Origin: Egaibacter danicus
GTDB taxonomy: Bacteria; Pseudomonadota; Gammaproteobacteria; Burkholderiales; Burkholderiaceae_C
Direction: 5' to 3'
Assembly (NCBI GenBank): GCA_016707075.1
Contig: JADJII010000001.1
Span: 434,001-498,000, forward strand
Length of the DNA: 64,000 bases
Shown here piece after piece: positions 24,703 through 32,067 of this stretch (the first letter of the stretch is position 1; each line of letters begins with the position of its first letter). The notes under the pieces were generated by a model. That model searched no databases. It was not told the DNA's origin and was given only the letters and a program-made list of their open reading frames with translations. The position numbers and the translations under genes were made by a program.

Positions 24703-24948
24703 TTGGTGCTTCCCAGCACGGACATCCAAAAACGATCATTCACAATCAGCGAAGTCAAGGATTGCACGCGCAAGTGCTTGGGGTGTCCCACGCAGGTTGA
24801 GTTATCGAATTGGGTAGGTGCTGATCATGTTAACTTCTGTGCGGAAGGACTGAGCTTCCGCCCCCGTGTTGGTGAACAAGTCCAAATCCGTGGAAGGTTC
24901 GCCGACATCGTTCAATATGTGCTGGAACTGGATAGAGTGCGCGGATAG
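24703..24948 (+). CDS. Small hypothetical protein, 81 residues
   Basis: Begins 3 nt after the preceding stop, with TTG at 24703 or GTG at 24706 as the only early starts. It has three Cys in a short span (KDCTRKCLGCPTQVEL) and a beta-rich second half (GLSFRPRVGEQVQIRGRFAD). The Cys cluster could bind metal, but this is speculation. Adjacency to the small membrane protein suggests a two-gene unit. No strong ribosome site is visible. Confidence 0.35.
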   Translation: MVLPSTDIQKRSFTISEVKDCTRKCLGCPTQVELSNWVGADHVNFCAEGLSFRPRVGEQVQIRGRFADIVQYVLELDRVRG

Positions 24949-25100
24949 TATGGCGGTCAACACCGACGTCCTCGCGGCAGGCTGTTGTCGCCCGCCTCTA
25001 TTTCGCTGGTTACTTTTACGCTAATGACCGCTCTGCGGGGCGTCGCAAAAGCTGGCAACGCGTCTCTAGTTGCAGTTTCCAATGAAAAGGTGATTCTTGC

Positions 25101-25160
25101 TAAAAAAGTGCCTCTAGCCCTCGCCAGATATGCGTAAATAGCTCCTATATCAATAGCAAC
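25101..25160 (+). repeat. Dispersed short repeat, intergenic copy
   Basis: It reads AAGTGCCTCTAGCCCTCGCC, then AGATATGCGTAAATAGC, then TCCTATATCAATAGCAAC, in the same block order as the other copies. Confidence 0.75.
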
Positions 25161-25206
25161 TCATTCCAAGAAAAGTGTTTCCCAGACCCGACCAACCATC
25201 TCCGTA

Positions 25207-25359
25207 GGCGTGCCGGGTGGCTGCGTCGGGGGAACGAAGCTGTTCGCGGGCCCCACTTAATTCGCGTCCCAAAAGCAGCATTAACGCAGCAACCTAAAAG
25301 CCACCAAAACAGCCACCCGCGAGATGCGAAGTGGACACGACGCGGACGCCCGGCGCGCT
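25207..25359 (+). repeat. Hairpin-forming element, right copy
   Basis: The arms 25207-25228 and 25338-25359 are inverted repeats over 22 nt; four of five exceptions are G-T pairs on this strand. The interior CATTAACGCAGCAACCTAAA, then AGCCACCAAAACAGCCACCC and GCGAG, matches the minus strand of the left copy. The arm sequences differ between copies but remain self-complementary within each copy. Confidence 0.6.
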
Positions 25360-25395
25360 AGCCAAAAGCCGAAAAGCGCGACCAAACGCAAAGCG

Positions 25396-26178
25396 TCAAA
25401 TCAAATTCCGCATAGCCCGAGCCGTCTCCTGCAGCACCGGCAACACCCGCGCCACAGCGTCTTCGCTGCTCTCGTGGCCCATCGGCATGGACACGTTCAG
25501 CCCGCCCACCAGATCACCATGCCGGTCCAGCAGCGGCACGGCGATGCCACGGTGGTTCAGCTCCAGTTGCTGCTCCGAGATGGCCCACCCGTTGGCGCGG
25601 ATTCGTGCGAACTCCAGCGTCAGCCGCTCCTTGCTGGTGATGGATAGTGATGTGTAGGGCTTGAGCGTTTTGTCTTTCAGCCACTGTTCGAGTTCCTGTG
25701 CGTTGCCCATGGCCAGCATCAGCATGCCCGCCGCCGTCACCTGCGCGGGCACGCGGGCGCCCAGCACAAAGCCGGTGTTCATGGACCGGGTGGTGCCGTT
25801 GCGCGCGATGTAAACCGTCTCGTCGCCGTCGAGCACGCTCACATAGGCAATCTCCTGCGTGCCGGCGGTGATGCGCTGCAAAAACGGCTGCACGATGCGC
25901 GGCAATCGCGCCGATTCCAGATACGACTGTCCCAGCCGCAGCACGCGCGGCGTCAGCCAGAACAGCTTGCCGTCGGTGGCGATGTAGTTCAGGTGCGCCA
26001 GTGTCAGCAGGTAGCGGCGCGCGGCGGTGCGCGTCATGCCGCAGCGCTCGCCCGCCTGGCTGGCCGTGAGGCGGGGGTGCGCGTCGTCAAACGCCTCGAT
26101 GATGGACAGGCCTTTTTCCAGCCCGGCGATCCAGTCGCGCTTGTCCAGTGGGGTGGCGGGGGGTGAAACCAGGTGCAT
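25396..26178 (-). CDS. IclR-family regulator of PcaR/PobR/PcaU type
   Basis: 260 residues from ATG 26178. An N-terminal winged helix (FDDAHPRLTASQAGERCGMTRTAARRYLLTL, about 24-85) is followed by the IclR effector domain (about 90-255). The pattern DWIAGLEKGLSIIEAFDDAHPRLT is characteristic of the PcaR/PobR subgroup controlling protocatechuate-pathway genes. It is divergent from the dehydrogenase/transporter/PcaB operon. The intergenic region contains GTGCGATTAACGAAC (26252-26266), whose complement differs at one position from the PcaR site I remember (GTTCGATAATCGCAC). Confidence 0.88.
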   Translation of the reverse strand: MHLVSPPATPLDKRDWIAGLEKGLSIIEAFDDAHPRLTASQAGERCGMTRTAARRYLLTLAHLNYIATDGKLFWLTPRVLRLGQSYLESARLPRIVQPFLQRITAGTQEIAYVSVLDGDETVYIARNGTTRSMNTGFVLGARVPAQVTAAGMLMLAMGNAQELEQWLKDKTLKPYTSLSITSKERLTLEFARIRANGWAISEQQLELNHRGIAVPLLDRHGDLVGGLNVSMPMGHESSEDAVARVLPVLQETARAMRNLI

Positions 26179-26251
26179 AGATCGGTGGCTGAATAAGGCT
26201 GAATTCTGACGCGGCGCGCCGGGCACTGGATGCAGGGGAAACCCTCATTCC

Positions 26252-26266
26252 GTGCGATTAACGAAC
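26252..26266 (-). promoter_or_regulatory. Candidate PcaR-type operator
   Basis: On the minus strand this reads GTTCGTTAATCGCAC, matching 14 of 15 positions of the PcaR binding site as I recall it for Pseudomonas putida (GTTCGATAATCGCAC). It lies between the divergent IclR gene and the catabolic operon, where such a site would control both. Confidence 0.55.
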
Positions 26267-26270
26267 ATTA

Positions 26271-26289
26271 TTGATCGATGATCGATCAA
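26271..26289. promoter_or_regulatory. Palindrome TTGATCGATGATCGATCAA, candidate operator
   Basis: A 19-nt near-perfect palindrome 4 bp from the PcaR-like site. A shorter relative, TGATCGATCAGCGAAC, occurs at 26356-26371 close to the start of the first operon gene. It could be a second regulator site or part of a composite IclR operator. Confidence 0.45.
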
Positions 26290-26354
26290 TATGCGAAAAA
26301 TACTGCTTTTAACTTAAGAGCTTGGTTGCTAAAGTTCGCTCCATTCAAACAAAA

Positions 26355-27365
26355 ATGATCGATCAGCGAACAAATATGCCCCACTCGGCTCTGTCTTCCC
26401 CCGCCATCTCCGGCACCACGGATGTCTACCTGATTCTGGGTGACCCGGTGGAGCAGGTGCGGGCGCCCGAGTCGTTCAACCCCATCTTTGCCCGCATGCG
26501 CATCGATGCCGTGCTGGTGCCGGTGCATGTGGCGCCCGAGAACCTGAATGCCTTTGTCAAAACGGCGTTCATGGCGAAAAACATCAAGGGCATGTGGGTC
26601 ACCATCCCGCACAAGGCGCCCATCATGGACGTGCTGGACCGCTGCGACGAGCTGGGCCGTATCGCCGGAGCCGTGAACGCGGTGCGCCGCAATGCCGACG
26701 GCCAGATCGAAGGCGGCCTGTTTGATGGTGAAGGTTTTGTGGCGGCGCTGGATTACTTCAACATTGCCCACGCGGGCAAGCGCGTGCTGATTCTGGGCGC
26801 AGGCGGTGCGGCGGCGGCCATTGGCGCGTCGATGGCCTGCACATTGGCTGGTTCGCCGGTTGGCGCGAGTGCCGAAGTGGCTTTTTATGACCCTGCTGCG
26901 GGCAAGGCGCAGGCTGTCGCTGCCCGCATTGGCGCATCGGCGCGGGCACGGGTATTCACGGTGGACAGCAGTGACCCGGCGGGTTTTGATGTGGTGATCA
27001 ACGCGTCGCCGCTGGGCCTGAAGGCTGCCGATCCGCTACCCTGCGACGTGTCACGTATGGAGCCGCATGCTGCCCTGGTCGATATCCTGATGAAGAACCA
27101 GCCGACACCTCTTGTACGTGCAGCCCGCCAGCGTGGGCTGGTGGCGCATCCGGGGTTCGAAATGATGATTCAGCAGACGCATCTGTACCTGGATTTTTTT
27201 GGGTTTACAGAAGCCGCAGCCAGAATTCGGCGCGATTCGGATTTCCTGCGTGAACTGATTTACCCCACCGAGCTGGTCGGCGAGATTCGCCAGCCTGCCG
27301 CTACAGAATTTCCAGAGCGAGGAGTCGACGCTATTGGAAGCATTTCCCGACTCGTTACCCCGTAA
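26355..27365 (+). CDS. Shikimate/quinate dehydrogenase-like protein (AroE superfamily)
   Basis: About 336 residues (ATG 26355; ATG 26376 also possible). The N-terminal substrate domain keeps the catalytic Lys in WVTIPHKAPIM and the Asp in GLFDGEGF, and the Rossmann domain has LILGAGGAAAAIG. The usual S-x-S pair that binds the shikimate carboxylate is replaced (GDPVEQVRAPESFN), so the ligand may differ from shikimate. As first gene of an operon with a dehydroshikimate dehydratase and PcaB, it more likely serves catabolism than aromatic synthesis. The C-terminus is about 50 residues longer than that of E. coli AroE. Confidence 0.85.
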   Translation: MIDQRTNMPHSALSSPAISGTTDVYLILGDPVEQVRAPESFNPIFARMRIDAVLVPVHVAPENLNAFVKTAFMAKNIKGMWVTIPHKAPIMDVLDRCDELGRIAGAVNAVRRNADGQIEGGLFDGEGFVAALDYFNIAHAGKRVLILGAGGAAAAIGASMACTLAGSPVGASAEVAFYDPAAGKAQAVAARIGASARARVFTVDSSDPAGFDVVINASPLGLKAADPLPCDVSRMEPHAALVDILMKNQPTPLVRAARQRGLVAHPGFEMMIQQTHLYLDFFGFTEAAARIRRDSDFLRELIYPTELVGEIRQPAATEFPERGVDAIGSISRLVTP

Positions 27366-27402
27366 CCCTTTTCTTTTTTTTACCACCCGAGGAGACAAAC
27401 CC

Positions 27403-28551
27403 ATGACAAAACGATTTACTCTTAAAATGATAGCTGCCTGCGCAATAATGGCGGGGGCTGGAGGTGCATTTGCACAGTCAACCATCAAGATTGCCAACAT
27501 CGTTGAACTGTCTGGCGGCGGTGCATCGGCCGGTACCAACTTCAAGAACGGTGTGGAACTGGCCGTCAAGGAAATCAACGCAGCGGGCGGCATTCTGGGC
27601 AAGAAGATCGAGACCGTCACCACCGACACACAGAGCAACCCTGGCGTGGCCAAGGGTCTGACGCAAAAGGCGATTGACAACGACGTGTTCGCCATTTTTG
27701 GCCCGGTGTTCTCCGGCTCCATCATGGTCAGCATGGCTGAAAGCCGTCGCGCTGAAGTGCCGAACTGGACCGGTGGCGAGGCTGCTGCCATCACCCAGCA
27801 GGGCAACCCCTACATCTTCCGCACCAGCTTCACGCAGGCAACCGCCATGCCCAAGGTGGCCAAGTACATCGCCACCAAATCCAAAAACCTGGCCGTCATT
27901 TATGTGAACAATGACTTCGGCAAGGGCGGACTGGACATGATCAAGAAGGCGCTGGCTGGCTCTGGCACCAACATCGTGGCCGAGATCTCGACCGACGCTG
28001 GCCAGGTGGACTTTTCGCCAGCCGTGCTGAAAGCCAAGAACAGCAATGCAGACGCCGTGTTCGTCTACTCGAACGAAGAAGAGTCTGCTCGTGCTTTGCG
28101 CGAACTGCGCAAGCAGGGCTGGACCAAGCCCATCATCGGCGAGACCACGCTCACAGGCCAGAAAGTGATCGAGCTGGCTGGCGATGCCGCCAACGGTGCG
28201 GTGGCCCACGTTGGCCTGACGGTGGATGCGCCCAACCCGCTGATGCTGAAGTTCAAGGCCAGGTTCTACCAGGACTACAAGTACATCTCCGATCACAACG
28301 GCATCAAGGGCTACGTGGGTGTCTACACCATGAAAGCGGCCATTGACAAGGTTGGCAAGCTGGATCGCAAGGCCGTGGCTCAAGCCATGAAGGGCCTGAC
28401 GATCAGTGCAGCCAAGTACCCCGGCGTGCTGATGGATGTGACGTTCGATGCCAACGGCGACCTGGACCGCGAAAGCTACCTGGTTGAAGTGAAAAACGGC
28501 AAGCAGGAAGTGGTGGCCGTTCTGCCTCCCCTGAACCCTGTCAAAAAATAG
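27403..28551 (+). CDS. LIV-type ABC transporter substrate-binding protein
   Basis: 382 residues from ATG 27403 with a strong GAGGAG site. The signal peptide (MTKRFTLKMIAACAIMAGAG, cleavage after AFAQ) precedes a type-I periplasmic binding fold (STIKIANIVELSGGGASAG, then AVKEINAAGGILGKKIE). Homologues bind branched-chain amino acids, amides or aromatic acids. In an operon with dehydroshikimate dehydratase and PcaB, a hydroaromatic or aromatic acid is the likely cargo. The codons for the hydrophobic core of the signal peptide resemble a copy of the short dispersed repeat. Confidence 0.9.
   Translation: MTKRFTLKMIAACAIMAGAGGAFAQSTIKIANIVELSGGGASAGTNFKNGVELAVKEINAAGGILGKKIETVTTDTQSNPGVAKGLTQKAIDNDVFAIFGPVFSGSIMVSMAESRRAEVPNWTGGEAAAITQQGNPYIFRTSFTQATAMPKVAKYIATKSKNLAVIYVNNDFGKGGLDMIKKALAGSGTNIVAEISTDAGQVDFSPAVLKAKNSNADAVFVYSNEEESARALRELRKQGWTKPIIGETTLTGQKVIELAGDAANGAVAHVGLTVDAPNPLMLKFKARFYQDYKYISDHNGIKGYVGVYTMKAAIDKVGKLDRKAVAQAMKGLTISAAKYPGVLMDVTFDANGDLDRESYLVEVKNGKQEVVAVLPPLNPVKK
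27419..27464 (-). repeat. Probable dispersed-repeat copy inside the binding-protein signal peptide
   Basis: CTCTTAAAATGATAGCT, then CGCAAT, then GGGCTGGAGG appear in the same order and near-identical spacing as in the reverse complement of the 21939 copy (CTATTAAATTAATAGCT, CGCAAT, GGGCTGGAGG). Signal-peptide codon bias could give part of the match by chance. Confidence 0.4.
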
Positions 28552-28638
28552 GGTCTGGTATTCAGCCTGTTGTCTGCGACATGCAGGCAATGGGCTGGCG
28601 TCGCCCCGAATCGAAAAACAACCCGCAGGAGACTTCCC

Positions 28639-29514
28639 GTGACCGACTTCCTCCAACTCTTCTTCAGTGGCCTGGCCACCGGAAGTATCTATGCTCTGGC
28701 GGCGCTGGGTTTTACCCTGCTCTGGCAGGCGGCTGGCACCATCAACTTCGCGCAGGGTGAGTTTGTGATGCTGCCCGCGTTTGTGATGCTGGGCTTCATC
28801 TCGATGGGGGCGCCGTTTTTGCTGAGCTTTGGCCTGACGGTGATTGTTGCCGTGGTGGTGCTGGGCTGGCTGTTCAAGCGCGGTCTGGTGGACCCGCTGT
28901 TCAAGTTCGGCATGATGCCGATTGTGGTCGCCACCATCGGCTTGAGCATCGCCATGCGCAACGGTGTGCGCGCCGGGTACAGCGCCGAAGCGCATCCATT
29001 TCCCAGCCTGTTTGCGGACAAGCTTTTCAACATTGCGGGTGTCACCATCACGCTGGCCGACGTGGGCACACTGGTGCTGGCCTTGCTGCTGGTGTTTGGC
29101 ACGCAGGCCTTTCTGGCCAAAACTGTTACGGGCCGGGCCATGCAGGCCGTGGCTCAAAACACCGAGAGCGCCTCGGTGCTGGGCATCAACGTGCCACGCA
29201 TGATTTTTTATACCTTCGCCATCAACGCGGTGCTGGCCTGTGCTGCAGCCGTGCTGGTCACGCCGACCTATCTGGCCAAGTTTGACATGGGCGAAGGCCT
29301 GGGCAACAAGGCATTCTTTGCCGCCATCATCGGGGGATTCAACAACTCGCGCGGTGCGCTGCTCGGTGGCTTGATTGTGGGCGTGTGCGAGAACCTGGCA
29401 GCTGCCTACATCTCGCCTGCCTACAAGGACGCGGTGGCGCTGGTGATCTTCATGATCGTGATTCTGTTCAAGCCGCAAGGGCTCTTGGGCAGAAAAGAAG
29501 AGCGCAAGGTCTAA
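28639..29514 (+). CDS. LIV-type ABC transporter permease (LivH-like)
   Basis: 291 residues from a GTG at 28639 preceded by AGGAGA. Eight or so hydrophobic helices, with the LivH signature GLATGSIYALAALGFTLLWQAAGTINFAQGEF at the N-terminus and AVAQNTESASVLGINVPRMI, the cytoplasmic loop that contacts the ATPase. It forms the channel with the LivM-like protein encoded 10 bp downstream. Confidence 0.93.
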   Translation: MTDFLQLFFSGLATGSIYALAALGFTLLWQAAGTINFAQGEFVMLPAFVMLGFISMGAPFLLSFGLTVIVAVVVLGWLFKRGLVDPLFKFGMMPIVVATIGLSIAMRNGVRAGYSAEAHPFPSLFADKLFNIAGVTITLADVGTLVLALLLVFGTQAFLAKTVTGRAMQAVAQNTESASVLGINVPRMIFYTFAINAVLACAAAVLVTPTYLAKFDMGEGLGNKAFFAAIIGGFNNSRGALLGGLIVGVCENLAAAYISPAYKDAVALVIFMIVILFKPQGLLGRKEERKV

Positions 29515-29524
29515 GGGGAACACC

Positions 29525-30529
29525 ATGAAAAAGAACGCTCTCATTGCCATGGTGGTCAGCGCTGCGCTGCTGTTGCTGGTGCCGCAATTCCTCAAAAACT
29601 ACGGCATCTACCTGCTGACCTACTGGCTGGTTTTTGTAATCGCCACCATGGGGCTGAACCTCACCGTGGGTTATGCGGGGCAAAAGTCCCTCGGGCAGGC
29701 GGCCTTCTTCGGCATCGGCGCATACACGGTGGCCATCCTGCTCAAGGCCGGCATCAGCTGGTGGCTGGGGCTGCCTGCGGCCGCACTGCTATGCTTTGTG
29801 GTGGGCTTGGGCCTGGGCTTTCCTGCACTGCGGGTGCAAACCATTTATCTGGCGTTTGCGACGCTGGGTTTCAACACGGCTGCGTGGCTGATCATGCGCA
29901 ACGAAGAGTGGCTGACGGGCGGCACCTTCGGCATCAACAACATTGTTCGCCCCGGCCTGTTTGGCTACTCGCTGGAAGGCAACCTGGCCTACTACTACCT
30001 GGTGCTGGCATTTGCCGTGGTGTTGGGCGTGCTGCTTCTGGGCTTGCTGCGCAGCCCTTGGGGAAAGGCGTTTACTGCGCTGCGAGACAACCCGATTCGC
30101 GCCGAGAGTCTGGGTGTGGACATTCGCAACTACACCTTGCTGAGCTTCGCTATCGGCGCGGCCTATGCGGGTGTGGCGGGCGGCCTGTTTGCCTCGCTGG
30201 TGCAGTTTATTGAGCCCGCTCCGTTTGCCGTGGGTGCGTCCATCATGATGTATTTGATGGTGGTGGTGGGTGGCCCGGGCTACTTCCTCGGCCCTGTGCT
30301 GGGTGCTGCGGTTGGCGTGGTGGTGCCGGAGTGGCTGCGCGACGTGCCGGGTGTGGCGGACTGGTATCTGCCGCTGTTTGGTGCGGCGGTGGTGCTGCTG
30401 ATGATCTGGCTGCCCGAAGGGTTGCTGAGTCTGCCAGACCGTATGAAAGCAAAAAAGCAGGCGAAAGAAGCCAGTGCAGCCCGCATGGCGTCTGCGCAGG
30501 CAGCTAGCAAATCAGGAGTTGCATCATGA
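29525..30529 (+). CDS. LIV-type ABC transporter permease (LivM-like)
   Basis: 334 residues with about ten hydrophobic helices. The LivM hallmarks NLTVGYAGQKSLGQAAFFGIGAY and FTALRDNPIRAESLGVDIRNYTLLSFAIGAAYAGVAGGLFA are intact. It is the partner of the preceding permease, and its stop overlaps the start of the LivG-like gene by 4 nt (30526-30529). The hydrophilic C-terminal 30 residues are Lys/Ala-rich (KAKKQAKEASAARMASAQAA). Confidence 0.93.
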   Translation: MKKNALIAMVVSAALLLLVPQFLKNYGIYLLTYWLVFVIATMGLNLTVGYAGQKSLGQAAFFGIGAYTVAILLKAGISWWLGLPAAALLCFVVGLGLGFPALRVQTIYLAFATLGFNTAAWLIMRNEEWLTGGTFGINNIVRPGLFGYSLEGNLAYYYLVLAFAVVLGVLLLGLLRSPWGKAFTALRDNPIRAESLGVDIRNYTLLSFAIGAAYAGVAGGLFASLVQFIEPAPFAVGASIMMYLMVVVGGPGYFLGPVLGAAVGVVVPEWLRDVPGVADWYLPLFGAAVVLLMIWLPEGLLSLPDRMKAKKQAKEASAARMASAQAASKSGVAS

Positions 30530-31281
30530 GCGCACTGCTAAAAGTAACTGATCTGAAAAAATCCTACGGCGCCATCCAGGCCGTGGGTGGTGTGAGTTTT
30601 GAAGTGCAACCCGGAGAAATCTTTGGCGTGATTGGCCCCAATGGTTCCGGCAAGACGACCCTGTTCAACAGCATGCTCGGGCAGATCACCCCCGACAGCG
30701 GCCAAATTGAACTCAAAGGCGAGAACGTCACCCAGTGCGGCCCGATGGAACTCAATCGCAAGGGGGTCGGGCGCACCTTCCAGACGCTGCAGGTGTTTGG
30801 CAAGATGACGGTGCGCGACAACCTGATCGTGGCTGCGCAGGAGCATCAGGGCACGATGTTCAGCCGCATGTTTGCGCCGGGAGACTCCGGCCTGGGTGCC
30901 AAGGCGGACGCGCTGATTGACCGCTTTCGCATCCGTCATGTGGCGGACAAGAAGGCCGGTGAGCTGAGCTACGGCCAGCAAAAGCTGGTGGACATCGCCA
31001 TGGCTTTCATGAGCGAGCCCGATCTGGTGCTGCTGGATGAGCCCTGCGCGGGTGTGAACCCCAGCCTGGTGGGCGGCATCAGCACGCTGCTGAAAGATTT
31101 GAACCGTCAACCCGCTGGTACCAAGAAGAGCAGCTTTGTCGTCATCGAACACAACATGGACTTTGTGATGGACCTGTGCCACCGCATCATGGTGATGGTG
31201 GAGGGCAAGGTGATGGCCATTGGCACACCGGAAGAGATTCGTGGCAACAAACAAGTGCTCGACGCATACCTGGGAGCCTGA
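30526..31281 (+). CDS. LIV-type ABC transporter ATP-binding protein (LivG-like)
   Basis: 251 residues: Walker A GPNGSGKTTLFN, the LivG-specific FQTLQVFGKMTVRDNL, signature LSYGQQKLVDIAMAF and Walker B LVLLDEPCAGVNP, then the H-loop VVIEHNMDFV. It energises import together with the LivF-like partner encoded 2 bp downstream. The start overlaps the LivM stop, indicating coupled translation. Confidence 0.94.
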   Translation: MSALLKVTDLKKSYGAIQAVGGVSFEVQPGEIFGVIGPNGSGKTTLFNSMLGQITPDSGQIELKGENVTQCGPMELNRKGVGRTFQTLQVFGKMTVRDNLIVAAQEHQGTMFSRMFAPGDSGLGAKADALIDRFRIRHVADKKAGELSYGQQKLVDIAMAFMSEPDLVLLDEPCAGVNPSLVGGISTLLKDLNRQPAGTKKSSFVVIEHNMDFVMDLCHRIMVMVEGKVMAIGTPEEIRGNKQVLDAYLGA

Positions 31282-31283
31282 AC

Positions 31284-32027
31284 ATGACAACCTGTATTGA
31301 ATTTGACGACGTGGTGGCGGGTTACAAGGATTTCATGATCCTGAACAACCTGAGTTTCAAGGCGGCGACAGGCTCCATCACCTTGCTGCTGGGTCCCAAT
31401 GGCGCGGGCAAATCGACGGTGCTGAAAACCCTGTTCGGGTTACTCAAGCCGCGTCAGGGCCGCATTCTGCTGGACGGCCAGAGCGTCGCTGGGGCCACGC
31501 AAAAGGAGCTGCTCGCCAAAGGGATCGCCTTTGTGCCGCAGGGCCGCAACCTGTTTGGGCAGCTATCGGTGTACCAGAATCTGGAACTGGGCGGCATCAC
31601 GCTGGGCATGAAGACCACGCATGAACGCATCCCCGAAGTGCTGGAGTTTTTCCCGCGGGTGAAGCAGCGCATGAATTCCATGGCATCTGCGCTGTCGGGC
31701 GGTGAGCAGAAGCAGCTGGAGATTGGCCGCGCGCTGTTGCTGCGTCCCAAGGTGATCCTGATTGACGAGCCGTCCATTGGTCTGTCGCCGCTGGTGGTAC
31801 AGGATGTCTTCAGGCTGCTTCGCAAACTGGCGGATCAGGGAACCACCGTGCTGATGGTGGAGCAAAATGTCAAAAGCGCGCTCAAAATCTCTGATGAAGC
31901 GATCGCGCTGGAGTCCGGTCGGCTGGTGTTGCAAAAGCCGGCGTCCGAACTGCTGGCAGACCCGAACATCGAGCGGTTGTTTCTGGGCGGCGCACATGCG
32001 GCTGCACCGGCGGCAGCGATGGCCTGA
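31284..32027 (+). CDS. LIV-type ABC transporter ATP-binding protein (LivF-like)
   Basis: 247 residues from ATG 31284. Walker A GPNGAGKSTVLKTLFG, the LivF segment FVPQGRNLFGQLSVYQNLELG, signature LSGGEQKQLEIGRALL and Walker B VILIDEPSIGLSP are all present. It completes the five-gene transporter. An upstream in-frame start (31176) would overlap the LivG-like gene by over 100 nt and is rejected. Confidence 0.94.
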   Translation: MTTCIEFDDVVAGYKDFMILNNLSFKAATGSITLLLGPNGAGKSTVLKTLFGLLKPRQGRILLDGQSVAGATQKELLAKGIAFVPQGRNLFGQLSVYQNLELGGITLGMKTTHERIPEVLEFFPRVKQRMNSMASALSGGEQKQLEIGRALLLRPKVILIDEPSIGLSPLVVQDVFRLLRKLADQGTTVLMVEQNVKSALKISDEAIALESGRLVLQKPASELLADPNIERLFLGGAHAAAPAAAMA

Positions 32028-32067
32028 CCTGGCTGCACTCTTGACCATTGAATAGGGAACCAACAGG

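Larger units (their letters stand above)
24949..25395. other. Gene-free region with a dispersed repeat and the right hairpin element
   Basis: 447 bp with no credible gene. It includes a dispersed-repeat copy (25101-25160) and the right hairpin element (25207-25359), ending at the 3' end of the IclR gene. Confidence 0.5.

Noticed and set aside
24071..25359. Classifying the hairpin elements as integron attC sites
   Set aside because: They fold like attC sites but the ends lack the GTTRRRY/RYYYAAC core boxes, and the two copies are in opposite orientation, unlike a cassette array.
27478..29595. A 705-codon open frame on the minus strand
   Set aside because: It lies opposite the well-conserved LIV binding-protein and permease genes, is His/Gln-rich without family motifs, and follows from codon bias on the opposite strand.
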